DNA of 6,492 bases from Thermococcus sp. (GTDB taxonomy: Archaea > Methanobacteriota_B > Thermococci > Thermococcales > Thermococcaceae). Positions 1 through 4,538 of the stretch are shown in pieces. Below the pieces are notes generated by a model, which saw only the letters and a program-made list of their open reading frames with translations, ran no database searches and was not told the origin of the DNA. A program made the position numbers and the translations under genes. The DNA is taken from positions 1 to 6,492 of the forward strand of contig JALTMZ010000067.1 in assembly GCA_027001105.1 (NCBI GenBank). The letters run 5' to 3'. Within the stretch, counting starts at the first letter, position 1. Every line of letters starts with the position of its first letter.

Positions 1-1
1 A

Positions 2-604
2 GAATTCGTCACGGAGGATGTAAGTTCAGTGTCCTGTCGTGTTGATGTGGAGAACTTGGGAGGGACTACAGAGGACATTTGGATTACCAACATTTACTTT
101 GCCGGTGGCGAGATTTACGATAAGAGTAGTGCTGATAACTTGGTGACTCCAAGTCCGAGCAGTTTGACTTTGAATGCATACTCCACTGGAGCTTTCACTT
201 TCACGATTCCGATTAATGATGAATTACAGGAGAGGATTCCAGTGGATTTAAGCGACATAAACCCCGGAACACCAATAGCAATCAAAACATACTTAAACAC
301 CCTTCAAGAACCAACAATGTTTGTGATAGAGATGAACCCAAGAGACTTTGAAAAGGATATCCACATTTCTCCTAAGGAGGTAATTTCAGTGACAATTGGG
401 GTTGGAAAAGCAGTTTGGAACGCACTAAAAGAAAATCCAAAATCTGTAATGACAGTAGTATCCTCAATTGGAGAATTTGCTTACACTGCAGGGATTTCAT
501 GGCTTATTCAAACTTGGACTGAGCTCTGCTGGAAGGGCTTAATGGAGCCAGTACCTCCTGATAACCCGGGAGACAACAACCTTATAGTGGGGGATGAGTC
601 ATGA
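2..604 (+). CDS. Unrecognised protein with beta-rich extracytoplasmic-like domain, 5' end cut by window
   Basis: The frame is open from the first complete codon at position 2, so this is the last 200 residues of a longer protein. I do not recognise a family. The first 110 or so residues alternate short hydrophobic and polar stretches with Asn-Leu-Gly-Gly and Ser/Thr-rich turns, the look of a secreted beta-sandwich domain (inference). Roughly residues 120-175 are more hydrophobic and possibly helical, with one Cys and several Trp; the tail is Pro/Asp/Asn-rich and ends D-N-N-L-I-V-G-D-E-S. A GTG at 29 with GGAGG at 13-17 could be an internal start, but the frame continues upstream in similar protein-like sequence (E-F-V-T-E-D-V-S-S), so truncation by the window edge is more likely. 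The stop overlaps the next gene's start as ATGA, so translation of the two is probably coupled. Confidence 0.6.
   Translation, partial: EFVTEDVSSVSCRVDVENLGGTTEDIWITNIYFAGGEIYDKSSADNLVTPSPSSLTLNAYSTGAFTFTIPINDELQERIPVDLSDINPGTPIAIKTYLNTLQEPTMFVIEMNPRDFEKDIHISPKEVISVTIGVGKAVWNALKENPKSVMTVVSSIGEFAYTAGISWLIQTWTELCWKGLMEPVPPDNPGDNNLIVGDES
572..603 (+). repeat. Junction repeat copy 1, ending at the ATG of the 175-aa gene
   Basis: This is one of three copies of a 29-nt sequence followed directly by ATG. Its first 20 nt match copy 3 with one difference, including an identical 17-nt AACAACCTTATAGTGGG. Here it codes for the C-terminal D-N-N-L-I-V-G-D of the upstream protein and supplies a purine-rich ribosome binding site (GGGGGAT, 589-595) five nt before the start. 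Over 29 nt I count 23 identities to copy 3 and 21 to copy 2. Confidence 0.75.
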
Positions 605-1128
605 ATTTTGGGGAACTTCCTGCCTTTCTTTTAGTTTTTATTCCTGTGTTGTTGCTTGTTTTTATGTTAGTATACTTTGCTACATTTAGTACCCTTGAGC
701 AGAAGCGGCTTGAGTATCTGCTGAATCTTTATTTGGGCTTGCCACATGTTCTCTTATTCTGGAGTACAATAATGGCAGGAACAAAAAGTAGCATACTGGG
801 CTGGCTTGTAATCTTTGGATTCCTGATACTCGCCAAGGCATTAAGACCTCTTCATCTGGTGGATGGATTGACCCTTGGAGCATTAATATACTTAGCATTT
901 TCATCAAGAATTGTCTTGGTGAGTGTTGCGTTTTATCTGATTGTACAGCTTACAGGTAAGTGGAAAGACAGTATAATGACTTACCTCCTCTTGTTCTGGA
1001 GTGGGATGCTACTGACATTTACAGAGTCACCTTTCCAAACATTGGCAATTTTGGCCTTTGGTACAATTCACATCCTCGGTGCATTAAAACTTTTGAAAAC
1101 AACAAATCAACAAATGATGCAAGGATAG
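601..1128 (+). CDS. Unrecognised polytopic membrane protein (175 aa)
   Basis: The 175-residue protein is almost entirely hydrophobic, with about six or seven membrane-spanning stretches near residues 8-28, 41-58, 65-81, 86-101, 103-118, 124-140 and 145-164. The main charged loop is near 31-39 (E-Q-K-R-L-E) and a basic segment, G-K-W-K-D, lies at 119-123. No catalytic motif or known transporter signature is visible, so no function is proposed. The ATG at 601 overlaps the upstream stop (ATGA) and has a GGGGGAT ribosome binding site five nt ahead, which fixes the start. It ends M-M-Q-G at a TAG lying inside the next copy of the junction repeat. It is probably co-transcribed with the genes on both sides. 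Confidence 0.7.
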   Translation: MNFGELPAFLLVFIPVLLLVFMLVYFATFSTLEQKRLEYLLNLYLGLPHVLLFWSTIMAGTKSSILGWLVIFGFLILAKALRPLHLVDGLTLGALIYLAFSSRIVLVSVAFYLIVQLTGKWKDSIMTYLLLFWSGMLLTFTESPFQTLAILAFGTIHILGALKLLKTTNQQMMQG

Positions 1129-1155
1129 CAACCTAATAGCGGGTGATGGTTAATG
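1124..1155 (+). repeat. Junction repeat copy 2, ending at the ATG of the 67-aa gene
   Basis: This second copy has 22 of 29 identities to copy 3 and the same distance to the ATG. It provides GGGTGAT (1141-1147) five nt before the ATG at 1153. In the frame matching copy 1 it reads D-S-N-L-I-A-G-D-G and stops at a TAA sharing its last A with the ATG. That frame is not the frame of the 175-aa gene, whose TAG falls at 1126-1128. Similarity to copy 3 extends upstream to 1109 (AACAAATGAT in both), with a one-nt length difference between. Confidence 0.75.
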
Positions 1156-1356
1156 ATAAGATTGATCACAAGAAAAATCTTCAATCCTATCTTTTTGCTA
1201 ATCTTTGTTTATTTTATCATCTTCAGTATTTTCGGAGAAGGGCGATGGGTTCTTTTCATTGTGTCAGTGGTATTTGCAGTAGTGTTTGTTTTGCCATTAG
1301 CATTCATTTGGCAGCTATTGGCTCCAGTAGATGACATCAGAGGAAAGGAAAAGTAA
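1153..1356 (+). CDS. Unrecognised small membrane protein with two helices (67 aa)
   Basis: This 67-residue protein has a basic start (M-I-R-L-I-T-R-K), two hydrophobic helices at about 11-28 and 32-55 joined by a short G-E-G-R turn, and a charged C-terminus ending D-D-I-R-G-K-E-K. The positive-inside rule suggests that both ends are cytoplasmic. No family is recognised. The ATG at 1153 is chosen over a GTG at 1143 in another frame because it has GGGTGAT at the right distance and because the hydrophobic frame starts there. Only 24 nt separate it from the 175-aa gene, so it is probably in the same operon. A small partner subunit or a remnant of a larger membrane protein are both possible. Confidence 0.6.
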   Translation: MIRLITRKIFNPIFLLIFVYFIIFSIFGEGRWVLFIVSVVFAVVFVLPLAFIWQLLAPVDDIRGKEK

Positions 1357-1402
1357 AACAAATGATTTGAAGGATAACAACCTTATAGTGGGTGGTAATT
1401 GA
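1331..1402 (+). other. Possible 23-codon overlapping frame ending in the junction-repeat peptide
   Basis: In the frame shifted by one from the 67-aa gene, an ATG at 1331 opens 23 codons that end D-N-N-L-I-V-G-G-N and stop at TGA 1400-1402, sharing a base with the ATG at 1402. It overlaps the last 26 nt of the 67-aa gene. There is no convincing ribosome binding site before 1331. It may be a relic showing that the repeat once was the coding tail of the preceding gene and was separated by a frameshift. I do not claim it is translated. Confidence 0.2.
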
Positions 1403-1404
1403 TG
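1373..1404 (+). repeat. Junction repeat copy 3, ending at an ATG that leads into a broken frame
   Basis: The third copy shares AACAACCTTATAGTGGG exactly with copy 1 and again ends at an ATG (1402), with GGGTGGT (1390-1396) five nt before it. It reads D-N-N-L-I-V-G-G-N then TGA in the conserved frame, and the TGA overlaps the ATG (TGATG). Because it points at a start codon whose frame is now broken, it suggests that a fourth gene stood here. Confidence 0.75.
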
Positions 1405-1671
1405 CCTCTGAGTTTAAGTACGGACTTGAAAGATGCAAAAATCTCCTCAAGATATACCTAATCTCTCTTTCTTTCTATTTGTGCATGGCCAGAGAAAACC
1501 AGCATTAAAGAGATTTTAGGATTAGCTACTATAACATTCCTAAGTAATACTACTGTTCTTGTATATTTGGAATCTCCTAACACCAACAGAAGATTTGCGT
1601 TAAGCACAAGCTATCGTGAATCCTTAACTGAACTAGTCACTCTCTTAACCCAGCGATGGAAAGACTTTTAA
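1402..1671 (+). pseudogene. Possible broken fourth gene of the cluster (90 codons with one internal TAA)
   Basis: An ATG placed exactly after junction repeat copy 3 opens 19 codons ending at TAA 1459-1461. The same frame then stays open for 69 more codons to a TAA at 1669-1671, so a single nonsense codon divides a would-be 89-residue product. The second part has a mildly hydrophobic stretch followed by a Glu/Arg/Thr-rich, possibly helical end, and no recognised family. No ATG or GTG with a ribosome binding site restarts after the internal stop. An open run of this length can occur by chance in AT-rich DNA, and the frame ends inside the likely acdB promoter, so a spacer region with a 19-codon peptide is a real alternative. 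Confidence 0.3.
1462..1480 (+). terminator. Pyrimidine-rich tract, possible archaeal terminator of the left cluster
   Basis: A 19-nt stretch containing only T and C apart from one A lies directly after the internal TAA at 1459-1461. Archaeal transcription commonly ends at T-rich runs in the non-template strand without a hairpin, so this could end the transcript of the membrane-protein cluster. The T runs are short (three), so the call is weak. Confidence 0.3.
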
Positions 1672-1672
1672 C
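1658..1672 (+). promoter_or_regulatory. Likely BRE/TATA promoter of acdB
   Basis: GGAAAG (1658-1663) followed by ACTTTTAAC (1664-1672) fits the purine-rich BRE plus AT-rich TATA box of Thermococcales. A transcription start about 25 nt downstream, near 1694, would leave a leader of roughly 28 nt carrying the GAGGTG ribosome binding site. I saw no TATCAC-N5-GTGATA glycolytic regulator site around it. Confidence 0.45.
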
Positions 1673-1721
1673 ATTGTAAACATAGTTGAAACTGCAGTCA
1701 TGATAATTAGAGGTGGTAAAG

Positions 1722-2420
1722 ATGGATAGGATTTCAAAAGCAAGAGAAATTATCGAAAAAGCCAAGGCTGAGGGCAGACCTCTTGTAGAACCAGAGGCTA
1801 AGGAGATTCTCAAGCTCTACGGCATTCCAACTCCAGATTTCAAAGTTGCAAGAAATGAGGAGGAAGCTGTTAAGTTTGCAAGGGAGATTGGTTATCCAGT
1901 TGTCATGAAGATTGTTTCACCACAGATCATCCACAAGAGCGACGCTGGCGGTGTTAAAATTAACATCAAAAACGATGATGAAGCAAGGGAAGCATTCAGG
2001 ACAATAATGGAAAATGCAAAGAGATACAAGCCAGATGCAGACCTTTGGGGTGTTATAATTTACAAGATGCTCCCACTTGGAAAGGAAGTTATCGTCGGTA
2101 TGATTAGAGACCCACAGTTTGGTCCAGCTGTGATGTTCGGTCTTGGTGGTATCTTCGTTGAGATCCTTAAGGATGTCAGCTTTAGGGTTGCTCCAATAAC
2201 AAAGGAAGAAGCCCTTGAAATGATTAAGGAAATCAAGGCTTACCCAATTCTTGCCGGTGCAAGAGGAGAAAAACCAGTAAACATTGAGGCTTTGGCAGAC
2301 ATAATTGTTAAAGTTGGTGAGTTAGCTCTTGAGCTTCCAGAGGTCAAAGAGCTTGACATCAATCCAATCTTTGCCTATGAGGATGAAGCAGTTGCCGTCG
2401 ATGCAAGGATGCTACTTTGA
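1722..2420 (+). CDS. acdB: Acetyl-CoA synthetase (ADP-forming), beta subunit
   Basis: This is the beta subunit of acyl-CoA synthetase (ADP-forming), which converts acetyl-CoA, ADP and phosphate to acetate, CoA and ATP in the cytoplasm. It is the main energy-conserving last step of sugar and peptide fermentation in Thermococcales. The 232 residues form an ATP-grasp fold and match the usual length of the stand-alone beta subunit. I-H-K-S-D-A-G-G at 70-77 contains His71, the residue known from archaeal homologues to carry the transferred phosphate. Gly-rich M-F-G-L-G-G-I-F-V-E (138-147) and the C-terminal E-L-D-I-N-P (210-215) are typical ATP-grasp elements. The ATG at 1722 is preferred over GTG 1713 because GAGGTG (1710-1715) lies six nt before it, while the GTG falls inside that site. 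The gene stands alone; the alpha subunit must be encoded elsewhere, as is usual in this order. Confidence 0.95.
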   Translation: MDRISKAREIIEKAKAEGRPLVEPEAKEILKLYGIPTPDFKVARNEEEAVKFAREIGYPVVMKIVSPQIIHKSDAGGVKINIKNDDEAREAFRTIMENAKRYKPDADLWGVIIYKMLPLGKEVIVGMIRDPQFGPAVMFGLGGIFVEILKDVSFRVAPITKEEALEMIKEIKAYPILAGARGEKPVNIEALADIIVKVGELALELPEVKELDINPIFAYEDEAVAVDARMLL

Positions 2421-2459
2421 TTTCGTTCTTTTCTTCCATTTGCTATGAAATAAAAAGAA
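2421..2459. terminator. Bidirectional T-rich terminator between acdB and pyk
   Basis: The 39-bp gap between these convergent genes has pyrimidine-rich sequence on each strand in the direction of transcription. On plus, right after the acdB stop, it reads TTTCGTTCTTTTCTTCCATT. On minus, right after the pyk stop, it reads TTCTTTTTATTT (complement of 2448-2459). No hairpin is needed for archaeal termination. The gap is too short for any gene. Confidence 0.55.
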
Positions 2460-3887
2460 TTAAGCGATCGTGAAAATCTTTATTGTATTTGTTCCCACTG
2501 TCTTTTCTATTGGCTTCCCCGAGGTTAAAAGCACAGTATCGTTGGTCCTCACAATTCCAAGATCTTTTATGAGCTGAATAAGCTCCCTTTCATTTGTGGT
2601 ATCTTCAACGCAGAAGGGATAAACACCGTAAGAGAACATCAGGCTATTACAGACTTTCTCATCTTCAGCAAAAGCCAATACCCACTGTTTTGGCTTGAAT
2701 CTCGAAATCAAGCGGGCAGTTTGTCCTGTTCTTGTGGGTGTTAGAATGTACTTTATATCAACGGTATTTAGTGCCTCAATTATGCTCCTCGTTATGGCAT
2801 CTTTTATTGTACCTCTTTTCGGTATTTTTTCCTTCCATTCAAGCATTCTTGTATGTCCCAAAGACTCCCTATATGCTTCAGTGGTCTTTGCAATTCTTGC
2901 CATCATTCTCACGGCTTCAACAGGATATTTGCCTATTGCCGTCTCTTCAGAGAGCATGACGGCATCGGTTCCATCTAATATAGCATTTGCAACATCTGTA
3001 ACCTCAGCCCTCGTTGGAATTTTGTCGGCGGTCATTGATACGAGCATCTGAGTTGCTGTTATGACAGGTTTTCCAACAAGATTTGCCTTGTTTATAAGCT
3101 TCTTCTGAATTATAGGAAGCTTTTCTATTGGCATCTCAACCCCTAAGTCGCCACGTGCTATCATTATTCCATCCGCAGCATTGAGTATCTCGTCAAAGTT
3201 TTTAACAGCACCTGGTCTCTCAATCTTTGCTATTGTGAAAATTCTCTCTCCTTTCTTTTCGGCAAATCTCTTGACCTTCATAACGTCATATGCCGAACCA
3301 ACAAAGGAAATTCCTATGGCATCAACACCATGCTCAAGGGCAAACTCCAAAATTTCCAAATCCCTTTCGGTAATTGCCTCGAGTGGAAGATTGATCTTTG
3401 GAATATTGATACCTTTTCTTGAGAAGAGTGTGCCCCCAACTATTACCCTGCAGATAACATCATTTCCCTGAACATCCTCCACTTTTAGCGTAATGTATCC
3501 ATCACTTAGGTATATTACATCTCCCTTAGAGACCAGTTTTGGGAATGCCTCACATTCCACAGGAATGGTTGTTTCGTCTCCTTCTATCTCCCTATTTGTC
3601 AGCACCACAGTTTGCCCTCTGTGCAGAACAACAGCATCGCCCTTAAGCTTGCCCACCCTAATTTTTAAGCCTGGCAAATCCCCAAGAATTGCTACACGGG
3701 TATTTAGTCTCTCAGACACTCTTCTTATCGTTTCAATTGTTTCTGCATGTTGCTCAAAGTTTCCATGCGCAAAGTTGATTCTCGCAACGTTCATCCCAGC
3801 CTTTATCAGCCTTTCAATCATGTTCTTTGAGTTAGAGGCAGGCCCTATTGTAGCAATTATCTTTGTTTTATGGGATGGAAGCCTCAT
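2460..3887 (-). CDS. pyk: Pyruvate kinase
   Basis: This is the cytoplasmic glycolytic enzyme phosphoenolpyruvate + ADP to pyruvate + ATP; 475 residues is normal for archaeal forms. The N-terminal K-I-I-A-T-I-G-P (9-16) opens the barrel. Arg36, Asn38 and His41 sit in R-I-N-F-A-H-G, and Asp70, Lys75 and Arg77 in G-D-L-P-G-L-K-I-R. The B domain covers about 78-173. The active-site signature F-T-I-A-K-I-E-R-P-G-A-V (217-228) contains catalytic Lys221 and metal ligand Glu223, with Asp247 in A-R-G-D-L-G. Thr279 follows in A-T-Q-M-L, and P-T-R-A-E-V-T-D-V-A-N-A-I-L-D-G-T-D-A-V lies at 291-310. The C-terminal domain is about 350-475. The ATG has GAGGTG (3895-3900) seven nt upstream. Lys75 and Ala40 replace the Glu and Ser of K+-dependent enzymes. 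Confidence 0.96.
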   Translation of the reverse strand: MRLPSHKTKIIATIGPASNSKNMIERLIKAGMNVARINFAHGNFEQHAETIETIRRVSERLNTRVAILGDLPGLKIRVGKLKGDAVVLHRGQTVVLTNREIEGDETTIPVECEAFPKLVSKGDVIYLSDGYITLKVEDVQGNDVICRVIVGGTLFSRKGINIPKINLPLEAITERDLEILEFALEHGVDAIGISFVGSAYDVMKVKRFAEKKGERIFTIAKIERPGAVKNFDEILNAADGIMIARGDLGVEMPIEKLPIIQKKLINKANLVGKPVITATQMLVSMTADKIPTRAEVTDVANAILDGTDAVMLSEETAIGKYPVEAVRMMARIAKTTEAYRESLGHTRMLEWKEKIPKRGTIKDAITRSIIEALNTVDIKYILTPTRTGQTARLISRFKPKQWVLAFAEDEKVCNSLMFSYGVYPFCVEDTTNERELIQLIKDLGIVRTNDTVLLTSGKPIEKTVGTNTIKIFTIA

Positions 3888-3921
3888 CTTTAAGCACCTC
3901 TTTTAAAATATATCAGACGAG

Positions 3922-3934
3922 CGGTTTTATAACA
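3922..3934 (-). promoter_or_regulatory. Likely TATA promoter of pyk
   Basis: On the minus strand GTTATAAAAC (3924-3933) lies about 41 nt before the pyk ATG. A start near 3902 would give a leader of about 14 nt with the GAGGTG site. A second AT-rich element (minus GATATATTTTA, 3904-3914) is too close to the ATG to leave room for that site. The box starts just after the stop codon of the upstream same-strand gene, so pyk can be expressed on its own as well as by read-through. Confidence 0.45.
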
Positions 3935-3938
3935 GTTG

Positions 3939-4406
3939 CTAAACTAAAAAGCGAAATCCAAGACTCGGGATTAACGTTATCACCATGCTCAATAAACCGC
4001 CAAGAATCAGAGCTGGAATCGTTTTTCTATTTTCCATTCCGAAGATATAAGCGGCCAAACTCCCAGTCCAGATCCCGGTGCCAGGCAAAGGCACAGCAAC
4101 AAATATTATCAACCCATAAAATCCCCACTTTTCTACATATGGGTGAGCTTTCTTCCTAACCCGTTGCACATATTTTAGATACATCTCTGCCACTTTTCCC
4201 AGAAACGTTTTTTCAAGATTGACCATTACAACATCAATAAGGGGTAGAAACAGGGGCAAGGTTAAAGAAAGGAGCAAAACCCCCAAAGAAGCTGTCAAAA
4301 GAGTTTCCCATAACGGGTATCCTCTTGCAATTCCATACACTATTGCGTATCTTCCCTCAAAAGTTGGTAACAGTGAAAGTAAGAAGATATATATGAATTC
4401 ATTCAA
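3939..4406 (-). CDS. Small multidrug export family membrane protein (COG2426/PF06695)
   Basis: This 155-residue integral membrane protein matches the family named 'putative small multi-drug export protein'; the transport role is a family label and is not proved here. Diagnostic parts are L-P-T-F-E-G-R-Y-A-I (13-22) in the first hydrophobic segment and A-V-P-L-P-G-T-G-I-W-T-G (104-115) followed by S-L-A-A-Y-I-F-G-M. Hydrophobic segments lie near 4-27, 34-60, 96-123 and 129-148, with a basic amphipathic stretch at 64-94. The start is TTG: the only upstream in-frame codons to the TAG stop contain no start, and GGGGGTG (minus, 4414-4420) lies seven nt before it; the nearby ATG is out of frame. 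It precedes pyk by 51 nt on the same strand. Confidence 0.85.
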   Translation of the reverse strand: MNEFIYIFLLSLLPTFEGRYAIVYGIARGYPLWETLLTASLGVLLLSLTLPLFLPLIDVVMVNLEKTFLGKVAEMYLKYVQRVRKKAHPYVEKWGFYGLIIFVAVPLPGTGIWTGSLAAYIFGMENRKTIPALILGGLLSMVITLIPSLGFRFLV

Positions 4407-4413
4407 CTTTGAA

Positions 4414-4420
4414 CACCCCC
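4414..4420 (-). promoter_or_regulatory. Ribosome binding site that decides a TTG start
   Basis: Minus-strand GGGGGTG complements the archaeal 16S rRNA tail and lies seven nt before TTG 4406-4404. The ATG three nt further on opens another frame. This site is the main reason for accepting the rare start codon. Confidence 0.6.
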
Positions 4421-4445
4421 AAACGCTCTACACAAAATGGAGACA

Positions 4446-4465
4446 GGTAAATAAAAACTTTATCT
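4446..4465 (-). promoter_or_regulatory. AT-rich core of the divergent promoter region, likely TATA box for the PF06695 gene
   Basis: On minus, ATAAAG followed by GTTTTTATTTA resembles BRE plus TATA about 47 nt before the TTG start, giving a leader of roughly 20 nt. On plus, the same stretch reads AATAAAAACTTTATCT, which is also BRE/TATA-like (TATA 4457-4464) and could serve the flippase-like gene on the other side. The two promoters may therefore share or exclude each other's factor binding. Confidence 0.4.
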
Positions 4466-4494
4466 TCCAGATAACTTAGAAAAGTGAACCAATT

Positions 4495-4505
4495 GACTTT
4501 TAATT
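4495..4505 (+). promoter_or_regulatory. Second TATA-like element before the flippase-like gene
   Basis: GACTTTTAATT resembles the acdB promoter core (GACTTTTAAC). A start about 25 nt downstream would lie near 4525, just before the ATG at 4539 and beyond the GTG at 4506. If this box is the real one, the protein must start at 4539. The BRE half is poorer than at 4450-4457. Confidence 0.3.
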
Positions 4506-4538
4506 GTGGTACCTGATGAAGGAGTATGGGAAGAGAAG

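Larger units (their letters stand above)
1357..1709 (+). other. Gap between the left cluster and acdB
   Basis: There is no intact gene longer than about 25 codons here. The stretch holds the third junction repeat, the broken frame 1402-1671, a pyrimidine-rich tract at 1462-1480 and, at its right end, the acdB promoter. Looking for tRNA cloverleafs, C/D-box guide RNAs and long inverted repeats, I saw none that stands out. Confidence 0.5.

Noticed and set aside
582..587. TTATAG in the junction repeats as a TATA box for each following gene
   Set aside because: It lies only about 17 nt before the ATG, too close for an archaeal start about 25 nt downstream, and the repeat contains a ribosome binding site instead.
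29..604. GTG 29 as the start of a complete first gene, with GGAGG at 13-17
   Set aside because: The frame is open to the window edge with protein-like codons, and the domain seems already under way at position 29. It stays possible, but a cut gene is simpler.
1143..1334. Open frame from GTG 1143 overlapping the 67-aa gene
   Set aside because: It lacks the hydrophobic pattern and has no ribosome binding site at a proper distance; the frame from ATG 1153 has both.
1376..1396. Hairpin in junction copy 3 pairing ACAACC with GGTGGT over the ribosome binding site
   Set aside because: It contains a mismatch and is not kept in copies 1 and 2, so a conserved riboregulator is not supported.
1516..1543. 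Inverted repeat TTAGGA / TCCTAA with 16-nt spacer
   Set aside because: Six base pairs with a long loop is expected by chance in AT-rich DNA, and no T-run or operator context follows.
1713..1721. GTG 1713 as the acdB start
   Set aside because: The GTG is part of the GAGGTG ribosome binding site, and homologues are 232 residues, matching ATG 1722.
2695..3906. Several open frames of 75-137 codons antisense to pyruvate kinase
   Set aside because: They are shadows of a well-conserved gene on the minus strand, without ribosome binding sites or recognisable domains.
3976..3981. TATCAC half-site of the glycolytic regulator motif
   Set aside because: There is no GTGATA partner five nt away, and it lies in the coding region of the PF06695 gene, not in a promoter.
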